Positions 33,027 through 42,071 of a stretch of DNA of 64,000 bases are shown here, one piece after another. Position 1 is the stretch's first letter. Every line of letters begins with the position of its first letter. This DNA is from Bradyrhizobium sp. BTAi1 (GTDB lineage Bacteria; Pseudomonadota; Alphaproteobacteria; Rhizobiales; Xanthobacteraceae): positions 4,731,501 to 4,795,500 of the forward strand of contig NC_009485.1 in NCBI RefSeq assembly GCF_000015165.1, given 5' to 3'. The notes under the pieces are model-generated. The model was not told where the DNA came from. It searched no databases and saw only the letters and a list, made by a program, of their open reading frames with translations. A program made the translations under genes and the position numbers.

Positions 33027-34697
33027 TCAGACTTCCAGGACGTGAACGAGGCAGATCGGCTTCTTGCCCCATTGCTCGTTGACCGCGGCGCGCACCGCCC
33101 GCCGCACCGATTCCGCCGCCGCATCCGGATCGCGCCGCCGCGCCCGCGGCAGGCCTTCGAAGGTCGAGACCACGGCGTCGAACACGATGTCGTCCATCTC
33201 CTCGCCGGCCGCGTTCTTCTCGGGGATGCCGACCATGTCGACTTCGGGATCGTCCGCCAGTTCGCCCTTCTCGGTGATCGCCAGCGCCACGAAGATGCAA
33301 CCGGCAAACGCCATCTTGCGACGCTCGACCACGGCACGCGATTTCGCGTCCTCGACGATGCTGCCGTCCTTGTAGAGACGGCCCGCCGGCAGCTCGTCGA
33401 TGATCCCGGGCTCGCCCGGACCAAGCTTGACGAGGTCGCCATTGCGGCAGGTGATCACCTTCGGCACGCCGCAGGCGCGCGCCAGCCGCGCGTGCTCGTG
33501 CAGATGCAGCGCCTCGCCATGAACGGGAATCAGGAGCTGCGGCCGCGTCCAGGCGATCATGTCGCGCAGCTCGTCGCGGCGCGGATGGCCGGAGACGTGG
33601 ACGAGATGGTTGCGGTCGGTGATGATCTCGATGCCCTGCTGCACCAGCCCGTTGATGACGGCGCCGACCGCCTTCTCATTGCCGGGAATGGTGCGCGAGG
33701 AGAAGATGACGGTGTCGCCCTTGTTCAAGGTCACCAGCGGATGGTCGTCATTGGCGATGCGCGCCAGCGCCGCGCGCGCCTCGCCCTGGCTGCCGGTGCA
33801 CAGCGCGAGCACCTTGTCGGCCGGGAAATGACCGTACAGGTCCATGCCGCGAAAATTCTGCACGCCGTCGAGATAGCCGGTCTCGCGCGCGACTTGGACG
33901 ACGCGTTCCATGGCGCGGCCGACGATGACGACCTCGCGCTCGGCCTCGCGTGCGGCGTCAGCGACGGCACGGATGCGCGCGACATTGGAGGCGAAGGTGG
34001 TGACCGCGACGCGGCCCTTGGCTTCCTTCACCAGCATCGCGATGGTCTTGGCGACTTCGGCCTCGGACGGCGAGCGTCCCTCGCGGACGGCGTTGGTGGA
34101 GTCACCGATCAACGCCAGCAGCCCGGCATCGCCGAGCTCGCGCAGCCGCTTCTCGTCAGTCGGCGCGCCCAGCACCGGCGTCGGATCGATCTTCCAATCG
34201 CCGGTGTGCAGGACGGTGCCGACCTCGGTGTGGATGGCGAGCGCATGCGATTCCGGAATCGAATGCGCGACCGGAATGAACTCGACGTTGAACGGACCGA
34301 TATCGACCCGGCCGCCCGAGGGGATCACCGTCACCGGGATCTTGGCCGGCAGCCGCTCGGCTTCGCACTTCGCCTCGAACAACGCGGCGCTGAACTTGGT
34401 CGCGTAGATCGGGCATTTCAGCCGCGGCCACAGATCGATGATGGCGCCGAAATGGTCCTCATGGGCGTGCGTCAGAACCAGCCCGACCAGATTGTTGCGT
34501 TCCTTCTCGAGAAACGCCACGTCGGGCATGATCAGGTCGATGCCCGGCAGATGCTCCTCGTCGCCGAAGGAGACGCCGAGATCGATCGCGAGCCAGGAGC
34601 GCTGGTGGCGGTTGCCGAGGCCGTAGATCGACAGATTCATGCCGATCTCGCCGACCCCGCCAAGCGGAGCAAATGTCAGTTCGTCGGGACGCGCCAT
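33027..34697 (-). CDS. rnj: ribonuclease J
   Basis: 556 residues. A metallo-beta-lactamase/beta-CASP nuclease with 5'-to-3' exo- and endonuclease activity in RNA maturation and decay. The zinc motif HAHEDH is at 77-82, with further ligands in VAHSIPES (His) and LHTGDWKID (Asp). The RMMBL motif is VHVSGHPRRDELRDMIAWTRPQLLIPVHGE. The length fits rhizobial RNase J. The ATG follows the birA stop with no spacer, so translation is probably coupled. Confidence 0.96.
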   Translation of the reverse strand: MARPDELTFAPLGGVGEIGMNLSIYGLGNRHQRSWLAIDLGVSFGDEEHLPGIDLIMPDVAFLEKERNNLVGLVLTHAHEDHFGAIIDLWPRLKCPIYATKFSAALFEAKCEAERLPAKIPVTVIPSGGRVDIGPFNVEFIPVAHSIPESHALAIHTEVGTVLHTGDWKIDPTPVLGAPTDEKRLRELGDAGLLALIGDSTNAVREGRSPSEAEVAKTIAMLVKEAKGRVAVTTFASNVARIRAVADAAREAEREVVIVGRAMERVVQVARETGYLDGVQNFRGMDLYGHFPADKVLALCTGSQGEARAALARIANDDHPLVTLNKGDTVIFSSRTIPGNEKAVGAVINGLVQQGIEIITDRNHLVHVSGHPRRDELRDMIAWTRPQLLIPVHGEALHLHEHARLARACGVPKVITCRNGDLVKLGPGEPGIIDELPAGRLYKDGSIVEDAKSRAVVERRKMAFAGCIFVALAITEKGELADDPEVDMVGIPEKNAAGEEMDDIVFDAVVSTFEGLPRARRRDPDAAAESVRRAVRAAVNEQWGKKPICLVHVLEV

Positions 34698-35507
34698 CTA
34701 GACCGCTCCTTTGGATGCGACCGAGCCGAAATGAACATCACCGGCCGTGATCGGCTCCAATCGTCCCTCCGCGGTCCGCACCAGCATACAACCCTGTTCA
34801 TCGATCGTGTCGAAAATTCCCTCGATGATAGCATGTCCGGACCTGATGGCGACGGGCTGGCCGAGCCCGGCCGCGCGTTCCAGCCAGAGCCGGCGGATAT
34901 CAGCAAAGCCCCGCCCCTCGTTCCAGATGCCGAAATATTCCACCCAGGACTCGGACAGCGCCGAGAACAGATCCTCAGCGCTGACCTCGACGCCTAGATC
35001 GCGCAGCGAGACCGCCGGTGTCGGGGTATCGGTCGGCGCCGCCACGACGTTGGTTCCGATGCCCGCGACGACCGCGAGCCCGCCGGCGACCTGCTCCGCC
35101 TCGAGCAGCATGCCGACGATCTTGCGCCCACCGGCGAGCACGTCATTCGGCCATTTCACCGCAAAATCGAGCGCCGAGCTGCCGCCGGATCGCAGCACAG
35201 CCTCGCGGCTCACCTGCCGCAGCGCGTTCTCGATCGCCAGGCAGGCGGCGAACCCAAGGGTCGCGGCGACGACCGGCGCGACATTCAGCACTTCAAGGAC
35301 GGACGACGCCAGATTGCCGCGCGGCGCAACCCAAGGCCGCTGGCGGCGGCCGCGTCCGGCCGTCTGCTCCGTGGTGACGAACCAGCACGGCGCCCTGGCG
35401 CCTTGCCGTGCAGCGGCCAAGGCCTCGATATTGGTCGAGCCGGCCTGATCGAAGACGACGAGCCCGTAGCCGCGGGCAGCGGCACGGGCCCCCAGAGCAA
35501 AGGGCAT
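34698..35507 (-). CDS. birA: biotin--[acetyl-CoA-carboxylase] ligase
   Basis: 269 residues. Attaches biotin to the carboxyl-carrier protein of acetyl-CoA carboxylase and other carboxylases. The catalytic domain has FVTTEQTAGRGRRQRPWVAPRGNLASSV (biotinyl-AMP loop, GRGRRQR) and KWPNDVLAGGRKIVGMLLE, then a small C-terminal domain. There is no N-terminal helix-turn-helix, so it is a ligase only and not the biotin repressor of E. coli. The gene is packed between nuoN and rnj with no spacer on either side. Confidence 0.95.
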   Translation of the reverse strand: MPFALGARAAARGYGLVVFDQAGSTNIEALAAARQGARAPCWFVTTEQTAGRGRRQRPWVAPRGNLASSVLEVLNVAPVVAATLGFAACLAIENALRQVSREAVLRSGGSSALDFAVKWPNDVLAGGRKIVGMLLEAEQVAGGLAVVAGIGTNVVAAPTDTPTPAVSLRDLGVEVSAEDLFSALSESWVEYFGIWNEGRGFADIRRLWLERAAGLGQPVAIRSGHAIIEGIFDTIDEQGCMLVRTAEGRLEPITAGDVHFGSVASKGAV

Positions 35508-36935
35508 CTAGAACAGCGACTTCGCCGCGGCCGCGGCGGCGCTGACCAGCGGGCCGGGATAGGCGAAGAACAGGATGTTGAAGATGCCGGAGATCGCGAG
35601 CACGGTGCGCAGCTCGACACGGACCGGATCGAGCGTGGCGAGCGGCTCGTCGAAATACATCGTCTTGACGATCAGCAAATAGTAGTAGGCGCCGACCACG
35701 CTGGTGAGCACGCCGATCACGGACAGCGCGAACAGCCCGGCCTTGATCGCGGCGACGAAGACGTACCATTTGGCGAAGAAGCCCGCGAGCGGCGGGATGC
35801 CGGCCAGCGAGAACAACAGCATCGCGAAGAAGAAGGCGAGCAGCGGATTGGTTCGGGACAGGCCGGCAAAGTCGCTGATCTTCTCGAACGACTGGCCATT
35901 GCGCTTGATCGCCATGATCACGGCGAACGAGCCGAGCGTCATCGCGACATAGATCGCGATATAGGTCAGTACGCCCTGTGCGCCTTCGACCGTGCCGGCG
36001 GCAAGGCCGACCAGCGCAAAGCCCATATGGCCGATCGAGGAATAGGCCATCAGGCGCTTGATGTTGGTCTGCCCGATCGCCGCAAACGAACCGAGCGCCA
36101 TCGAGGCGATCGAGACGAACACGATGATCTGCTGCCACTGGAAGGTGATGCCGGGGAACGCGGTCAGCGCGACGCGGGCAAACACCGCGAGCGCCGCAAC
36201 CTTCGGCGCCGAGGCAAAGAACGCCGTGACCGGGGTCGGCGCGCCTTCATAGACGTCCGGCGTCCACATGTGGAACGGCACCGCCGACACCTTGAAGCAC
36301 AGGCCGGCGAACAGGAAGACGAGGCCGAAGATGATTCCGACGCTGCCGGTCTTGGCCGCCGCCGCAATGCCGGCAAAGCTGACCGTTCCGGTGAAGCCGT
36401 AGATCAGCGAGGCGCCGTACAGCAGCATGCCGGAGGACAGCGCGCCGAGCACGAAATATTTCAGGCCGGCTTCGGTCGACTTGACGTTGTCGCGATGGCT
36501 GGCGGCGACGACATAGAGCGCAAGCGACATCAGCTCGAGGCCGAGATAGAGCGTGATCAGGTCGCCGGCCGAGATCAGCACGAGCATGCCGAGCGTCGAG
36601 AGCAGCACCAGGATCGCGTATTCGAAGATGCGGCGGTCGGGCGACGACAGGAATTCGGCCGACATCACCAAGGTGGCGACCGAGCCGATGATCGCCAGGA
36701 TCTTCAGGAAGCGCGCGTAGCTGTCAGCGATGAAGCTGCCGCCGAAGGCCTGGCCGCCGGGCTGCCTGAGCACCAGGATGCCGACCACGATCAGGAGCAC
36801 GACCGCAAGGCCGGTGACGATCCCCGTCGTCCTCTGCCCGCGAAACGCGCCCAACATCAACAGCGCCATGGCCCCCAAAGCCAGCAGCAGCTCCGGCAGC
36901 ACCACCCAAAGCTGAGGCCCAAGATTCTCGATCAT
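35508..36935 (-). CDS. nuoN: NADH-quinone oxidoreductase subunit N
   Basis: 475 residues. One of the three antiporter-like proton-pumping subunits of complex I. About 14 helices; the family segments are SAEFLSSPDRRIFEYAILVLLSTLGMLVL, YLGLELMSLALYVVAA (conserved Glu), FLFAGLCFKVSAVPFHMWTPDVYEG (conserved Lys, HMW) and MAYSSIGHMGFALVG. It is the last nuo gene, 29 bases after nuoM, and is followed immediately by birA. Confidence 0.97.
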   Translation of the reverse strand: MIENLGPQLWVVLPELLLALGAMALLMLGAFRGQRTTGIVTGLAVVLLIVVGILVLRQPGGQAFGGSFIADSYARFLKILAIIGSVATLVMSAEFLSSPDRRIFEYAILVLLSTLGMLVLISAGDLITLYLGLELMSLALYVVAASHRDNVKSTEAGLKYFVLGALSSGMLLYGASLIYGFTGTVSFAGIAAAAKTGSVGIIFGLVFLFAGLCFKVSAVPFHMWTPDVYEGAPTPVTAFFASAPKVAALAVFARVALTAFPGITFQWQQIIVFVSIASMALGSFAAIGQTNIKRLMAYSSIGHMGFALVGLAAGTVEGAQGVLTYIAIYVAMTLGSFAVIMAIKRNGQSFEKISDFAGLSRTNPLLAFFFAMLLFSLAGIPPLAGFFAKWYVFVAAIKAGLFALSVIGVLTSVVGAYYYLLIVKTMYFDEPLATLDPVRVELRTVLAISGIFNILFFAYPGPLVSAAAAAAKSLF

Positions 36936-36964
36936 CGTCTTTGTCCCGACCCCTCAAGGTCTCA

Positions 36965-38473
36965 TCATTGGAGCAGCGCGGCGGCCTTCACGGCCGTCAC
37001 GGCGGTATTGTAGTTGTTGACGAGCTGCTGCACCGAGGCCGCCGACATGTCGAGGATCGGCTTCGGATACACGCCGAACAGGATGGTCAGCGCCACCAGC
37101 GGAAACAGGATCACGCCCTCGCGCAAGGTGAGGTCCTTGATGCTGGCGAGCGACGGCTTGGTCAGCGCACCGAACACCACCTTGCGATACAGCCACAGCG
37201 CGTAGCCCGCCGACAGGATCACGCCGAAGGTCGCGAAGAAGGCGGTCGGGATCGACACCTTGAAGGTGCCGAGCAGGGTCATGAACTCGCCGACGAAGCC
37301 GGAGGTGCCGGGCAGACCGACATTGGCCATGGTGAACACCATGAACACCAGCGCGTAGATCGGCATCCGGTTGACGAGGCCGCCATAGGCCGCGATCTCG
37401 CGGGTGTGCATGCGGTCGTAGACCACGCCGACGCAGAGGAACAGCGCCCCCGAGACGATGCCGTGCGAGATCATCTGGAACACGCCGCCGGCGACGCCCT
37501 GCATGGTGCCGGCGAAGATGCCCATGGTCACGAAGCCCATATGCGCCACCGACGAGTAGGCGATCAGCTTCTTGATATCCTCCTGCATCAGCGCGACCAG
37601 CGAGGTGTAGATGATCGCGATCGCCGAGAGCGTCCACACCAGCGGCGCGAAATCGTGCGACGCCAGCGGGAACATCGGCAGCGAGAAGCGCAGGAAGCCG
37701 TAGCCGCCCATCTTCAAGAGGATCGCGGCCAGGATCACCGAGCCGGCCGTCGGCGCCTCGACGTGGGCGTCCGGCAGCCAGGTGTGAACCGGCCACATCG
37801 GCATCTTCACCGCGAAGGAGGCGAAGAAGGCCAGCCAGGCCCAGGTCTGCAACGACCGCGGCACCGCCGTATGCATCAGGGTCGGAATGTCGGTCGTGCC
37901 GGCGTTCCAATACAGCGCCATGATGGCCAGCAGCATCAGCACCGAGCCGAGCAGCGTGTAGAGGAAGAACTTGAAGGACGCGTAGACCCGGCGCGGACCG
38001 CCCCAGACGCCGATGATCAGGAACATCGGGATCAGACCGCCCTCGAAGAACAGATAGAACAGCACGAGGTCGAGCGCCGAGAAGGTGCCGACCATGAGCG
38101 TTTCCAGGATCAGGAACGCCATCATGTATTCGCGCAGGCGGTTGGTGACCGACTTCCAGCTCGCCACGATGCAGAACGGCATCAAGGCGGTGGTCAGGAT
38201 CACGAACGGCAGCGAGATGCCGTCGACGCCCATGTGATAGCTGATGCCGGCCGCCAGCCAGTTCGATTTCTCGACGAACTGGAAGTCGGTCTGGTTGGGA
38301 TCGAAGCGCAGCACCAGGAGCACCGACACCGCGAAGGTGATCAGCGTGGTCCACAGCGCGATCCAGCGCGCATTGCGCCTTGCGGCCTCGTCGTCGCCGC
38401 GCACCAGATAGATCAGCAGCGCGCCGACGATCGGCAGGAAGGTGACGACGGAGAGAATTGGCCAGGTGGTCAT
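36965..38473 (-). CDS. nuoM: NADH-quinone oxidoreductase subunit M
   Basis: 502 residues. Antiporter-like proton-pumping membrane subunit of complex I. Key segments: GVDGISLPFVILTT, LVLFYLFFEGGLIPMFLIIG (conserved Glu), FASFAVKMPMWPVHTWLPDAHVEAPT (conserved Lys) and LIAYSSVAHMGFVTMG. The start ATG overlaps the nuoL stop in an ATGA at 38470-38473, which decides this start over one further upstream. Confidence 0.97.
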   Translation of the reverse strand: MTTWPILSVVTFLPIVGALLIYLVRGDDEAARRNARWIALWTTLITFAVSVLLVLRFDPNQTDFQFVEKSNWLAAGISYHMGVDGISLPFVILTTALMPFCIVASWKSVTNRLREYMMAFLILETLMVGTFSALDLVLFYLFFEGGLIPMFLIIGVWGGPRRVYASFKFFLYTLLGSVLMLLAIMALYWNAGTTDIPTLMHTAVPRSLQTWAWLAFFASFAVKMPMWPVHTWLPDAHVEAPTAGSVILAAILLKMGGYGFLRFSLPMFPLASHDFAPLVWTLSAIAIIYTSLVALMQEDIKKLIAYSSVAHMGFVTMGIFAGTMQGVAGGVFQMISHGIVSGALFLCVGVVYDRMHTREIAAYGGLVNRMPIYALVFMVFTMANVGLPGTSGFVGEFMTLLGTFKVSIPTAFFATFGVILSAGYALWLYRKVVFGALTKPSLASIKDLTLREGVILFPLVALTILFGVYPKPILDMSAASVQQLVNNYNTAVTAVKAAALLQ

Positions 38474-40557
38474 TGCTGGCCCCCCATGAACATGAACCAG
38501 GTGATCAGGCCGGCGACGCCGATCAGCATGGCAAAGGCATAGTGATAGAGATAACCGGTCTGGATCTTGACGACGTTGCGCGTGACGTCGAGCACCCGCG
38601 CCGAGACGCCATCGGGACCGAACCCGTCGATGACGAAACCATCGCCCTTCTTCCAGAGGAAGCGGCCGAGCCACTTCGCCGGACGAACGAAGATAAAGTC
38701 ATACAGCTCGTCGAAGTACCATTTGTTGAGCAGGAACTTGTAGAGCAGCGGCTGCTGCGCGGCCAGCTCCTCCGGGATGTCCGGACGGCTGACATAGAAG
38801 AAGTAGGACACCGCGAAGCCGAGCACCATCATGATGAAGGGCAGCTGGCCCAGCCAGAACGGCATGTGCTCCATGTCCTCCAGGATGTGCGGGTTCATCT
38901 TCAGCGACTCGCCGAAGAAGTGCTCGACGCCATGCGGATCGGCGAACAGGCCCTTGAACGGGAAGCCCGCGAGGATGGAGCCCGCCGCGAGCACGCCGAT
39001 CGGGATCAGCATCCAGATCGGGCTCTCATGCGCGGCCTCGTAATGATGCTGGTCGTGCGGCGTGCCGAAGAAGGTCTTGAACACCAGACGCCAGGAGTAG
39101 AACGAGGTCAGGCCGGCGGCGACGATGGTGAGGAAGTAGGCGTAGGTCGCGAACGGATTATGCGAGGCGTAGGCGGCCTCGATGATCGCGTCCTTCGAGA
39201 AGAAGCCGGCGAAGCCCGGGAAGCCCGTCAGCGCCAGGGTGCCGATCGTCATCACCGCAAACGTATACGGGATCTTCTTCCACAGGCCGCCCATGTTGCG
39301 GATGTCCTGCTCGTGATGCATCGCATAGATGACCGAGCCCGCGCCCAAGAACAGCAACGCCTTGAAGAAGGCGTGCGTGAACAGATGGAACATGCCGACC
39401 GAATAGGCCCCTGCTCCCATCGCCACGAACATGTAGCCGAGCTGCGAGCAGGTCGAGTAGGCGACGATGCGCTTGATGTCGTTCTGCACCAGGCCGACGG
39501 TCGCCGCGAAGAATGCCGTGGTCGCACCGAAGAACATCACCACGGCCTGCGCGTTCGGCGCCAGCTCGAACAGCGGCGACAGGCGCGCCACCATGAACAC
39601 GCCGGCGGTCACCATGGTCGCAGCATGGATCAGCGCCGAGACCGGGGTCGGACCCTCCATCGCGTCCGGCAGCCAGGTGTGCAGCAGGAACTGCGCCGAC
39701 TTGCCCATCGCGCCCATGAACAGCAAGAGGCAGGTCAGGGTCAGCGCGTCGGCATGCCAGCCGAGGAAGTTGATTGTCTTGCCCGCGAAGCTCGGCGCGG
39801 CCGCGAAGATGGTCTCGAAATCGGTCGATTTCGCCAGTAGGAACACCGCGAAGATGCCGAGCGCGAAACCGAAGTCACCGACGCGGTTGACGACGAACGC
39901 CTTGATCGCGGCCGCATTGGCCGAGGGCTTCTGGAACCAGAAGCCGATCAGCAGGTAGCTCGCCAGACCGACGCCCTCCCAGCCGAAGAACAGCTGCACC
40001 AAATTGTTCGCGGTCACCAGCATCAGCATCGCGAAGGTGAACAGCGAGAGATAGGCGAAGAAGCGCGGACGGTTCGGATCCTCGTCCATGTAGCCGATCG
40101 AATAGAGGTGCACGAGCGAGGACACGCTGGTCACAACCACCAGCATCACCGCCGTGAGCGTGTCGACGCGCAGCGCCCACGACACCTGCAGCTCGCCCGA
40201 ATTGATCCAAGGCAGCAGCTCCTTCACCCCGGCCTCGTGGTGCAAGAAGCCGACGCTCACAAGCATCGCCCAGGACAGCCCGGCCGAGACGAACAACAGT
40301 GCGGTCGTGATCGCCTGCGCGGCCCAAGTGCCGGCGGCCGGCGGCTCGGCGACGTGATGGTCGTCGTGACCGACATGACTGTGATCATCATGGCCGTGAT
40401 CGTCATGGGCATGGGCGTCGGCGGCGTGATGATGACCGTCGTCGTGATGATGCTCGACCGTATCGCCGCTCGGATGGCGCGCATGCGCCCCGAACAGCGC
40501 GATCAGGCCGGCCAGGATCGCGCCCAGCAGCGGCAGAAAGACAATGGCCTGGATCAT
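38470..40557 (-). CDS. nuoL: NADH-quinone oxidoreductase subunit L with His/Asp-rich loop
   Basis: 695 residues. The distal proton-pumping subunit of complex I, with the long lateral helix at its C-terminal part. Family landmarks: VDTLTAVMLVVVTSVSSLVHLYSIGYM, LFFGWEGVGLASYLLIGFWF (conserved Glu), GKSAQFLLHTWLPDAMEGPTPVSALIHAA and VAYSTCSQLGYMFVAMG. Odd feature: between the first and second helices (about residues 34-75) there is an insert with clusters such as HHHDDGHHHAADAHAHDDHG and HVGHDDHH, about 20 His and as many Asp, absent from the E. coli subunit. It could bind zinc or another metal at the membrane surface. Confidence 0.97.
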   Translation of the reverse strand: MIQAIVFLPLLGAILAGLIALFGAHARHPSGDTVEHHHDDGHHHAADAHAHDDHGHDDHSHVGHDDHHVAEPPAAGTWAAQAITTALLFVSAGLSWAMLVSVGFLHHEAGVKELLPWINSGELQVSWALRVDTLTAVMLVVVTSVSSLVHLYSIGYMDEDPNRPRFFAYLSLFTFAMLMLVTANNLVQLFFGWEGVGLASYLLIGFWFQKPSANAAAIKAFVVNRVGDFGFALGIFAVFLLAKSTDFETIFAAAPSFAGKTINFLGWHADALTLTCLLLFMGAMGKSAQFLLHTWLPDAMEGPTPVSALIHAATMVTAGVFMVARLSPLFELAPNAQAVVMFFGATTAFFAATVGLVQNDIKRIVAYSTCSQLGYMFVAMGAGAYSVGMFHLFTHAFFKALLFLGAGSVIYAMHHEQDIRNMGGLWKKIPYTFAVMTIGTLALTGFPGFAGFFSKDAIIEAAYASHNPFATYAYFLTIVAAGLTSFYSWRLVFKTFFGTPHDQHHYEAAHESPIWMLIPIGVLAAGSILAGFPFKGLFADPHGVEHFFGESLKMNPHILEDMEHMPFWLGQLPFIMMVLGFAVSYFFYVSRPDIPEELAAQQPLLYKFLLNKWYFDELYDFIFVRPAKWLGRFLWKKGDGFVIDGFGPDGVSARVLDVTRNVVKIQTGYLYHYAFAMLIGVAGLITWFMFMGGQQ

Positions 40558-40622
40558 TCGCCCGTTCCTTTACGCATGACCTTGCCGGCGAACCGGCCCC
40601 CACTCATCAGGATCATGCGCCC

Positions 40623-40931
40623 TTAGCCCTTCATCAGATTGACGTCTTCGACCGCGATCGAGCCGCGGTTGCGGAAGTAGACCACCAGCACGGCAAGACC
40701 GATCGCGGCTTCCGCCGCGGCCACCGTCAGCACCAACAGCGCGAACACCTGGCCGACGATGTCGCCGAGGAAGGTCGAGAACGCCACCAGGTTGATGTTG
40801 ACCGCGAGCAGGATCAGCTCGACCGACATCAGGATGACGATGATGTTCTTGCGGTTCAGGAAGATGCCGAGGATGCCGAGCGTGAACAGCATGGCCGCCA
40901 CAGCCAGATAGTGTCCCAGTCCGATGGTCAT
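40623..40931 (-). CDS. nuoK: NADH-quinone oxidoreductase subunit K
   Basis: 102 residues, the usual length. Three helices; conserved glutamates of the proton path are in ILMSVELILLAVNINLVAF and AAAEAAIGLAVLV. The ATG at 40929-40931 overlaps the nuoJ stop (ATGA), which fixes the start; an ATG three codons upstream is out of line with the family. Membrane arm of complex I. Confidence 0.97.
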   Translation of the reverse strand: MTIGLGHYLAVAAMLFTLGILGIFLNRKNIIVILMSVELILLAVNINLVAFSTFLGDIVGQVFALLVLTVAAAEAAIGLAVLVVYFRNRGSIAVEDVNLMKG

Positions 40932-41566
40932 TTCACCCACTCCGCGGCGTCCGTATCCTGCAGCCCCTGTCCGACCGCGACCTTGCGCACCGCCATTGCC
41001 ATCTCCGGCGTACGGGCGTTCTGGACGTTGATGTCCTGGCGCTTGACGCTGACCTTGTGGCGGAGCGTCAGCACGATGGCGCCGATCATCGCGACCAGCA
41101 GGATCATGCCCGACAGCTGGAAGTAATGGATGTACTTCGTATAGAGCACGAGGCCGAGCGCCTCGGTGTTGGTGACGTTGGTCGGGATCGCCGCCGTGAT
41201 CGCCTTCGGCGTCGTCGGGTTGATGACCCAGTAGGACACCGTCAGCAGCAGCTCGAACAGGAAGATGCCGCCGATCACCAGGCCGATCGGCATGTATTGC
41301 AGGAAGCCCTCGCGCAGCTCGGTGAAGTCGACGTCGAGCATCATGATCACGAACAGGAACAGCACCGCGACCGCTCCGACATAGACGACGACCAGGATCA
41401 TCGCCAGGAACTCGGCGCCCATCAGCACGAACAGGCCGGAGGCGTTGACGAAAGCGAGGATCAGATAGAGCACCGAGTGAACGGGGTTCTTGGAGACGAT
41501 CACCATCACGGCCGAGGCCACGCAGACCGCCGCGAACAGATAGAAGAAGAGCGCAGGAAGGATCAT
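40928..41566 (-). CDS. nuoJ: NADH-quinone oxidoreductase subunit J
   Basis: 212 residues. Five-helix membrane subunit of complex I (ND6 homologue). Family motifs: VHSVLYLILAFVNASGLFVLMGAEFLAMILVVVYVGAVAVLFLFVIMML, with the conserved Tyr-Val-Gly-Ala segment, and a long C-terminal periplasmic/cytoplasmic tail (LRHKVSVKRQDINVQ) longer than in E. coli. Nine bases after nuoI; overlaps nuoK by four. Confidence 0.96.
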   Translation of the reverse strand: MILPALFFYLFAAVCVASAVMVIVSKNPVHSVLYLILAFVNASGLFVLMGAEFLAMILVVVYVGAVAVLFLFVIMMLDVDFTELREGFLQYMPIGLVIGGIFLFELLLTVSYWVINPTTPKAITAAIPTNVTNTEALGLVLYTKYIHYFQLSGMILLVAMIGAIVLTLRHKVSVKRQDINVQNARTPEMAMAVRKVAVGQGLQDTDAAEWVK

Positions 41567-41575
41567 CGGACGGCC

Positions 41576-42064
41576 TCAGCGGTACGGCGCGTCGAGCGCG
41601 ATGGCTTTGGAGATCTCGCGCTCCCAGCGGTCGCCGTTCGCCAGCAGCTTGGCCTTGTCATAATACAGCTCCTCGCGGGTCTCGGTCGCGAACTCGAAGT
41701 TCGGTCCCTCGACGATGGCGTCGACCGGGCAGGCTTCCTGGCAAAGGCCGCAATAGATGCACTTCACCATGTCGATGTCGTAGCGCACGGTGCGGCGGGT
41801 GCCGTCATTGCGACGCGGACCAGCCTCGATGGTGATCGCCTGCGCCGGGCAGACCGCCTCGCACAGCTTGCAGGCGATGCAGCGTTCCTCGCCATTGGGA
41901 TAGCGGCGCAGCGCATGCTCGCCGCGGAAACGCGGCGAGATCGGGCCCTTCTCGAACGGATAGTTCAGGGTCGGCTTCGGCTGGAAGAAGTAGCGCATCG
42001 CGAGGAAGAACGCGGAGACGAACTCGGACAGCAGCAGCGACCGTGCAGTGGCGGAAATGTTCAT
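41576..42064 (-). CDS. nuoI: NADH-quinone oxidoreductase subunit I
   Basis: 162 residues. The two-[4Fe-4S] ferredoxin-like subunit that passes electrons to the N2 cluster. Both cluster motifs are intact: CIACKLCEAVCPAQAI and CIYCGLCQEACPVDAI. N-terminal amphipathic segment LLLSEFVSAFFLAMRYFF. Seven bases after nuoH, nine before nuoJ. Confidence 0.98.
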   Translation of the reverse strand: MNISATARSLLLSEFVSAFFLAMRYFFQPKPTLNYPFEKGPISPRFRGEHALRRYPNGEERCIACKLCEAVCPAQAITIEAGPRRNDGTRRTVRYDIDMVKCIYCGLCQEACPVDAIVEGPNFEFATETREELYYDKAKLLANGDRWEREISKAIALDAPYR

Positions 42065-42071
42065 GACAGCC

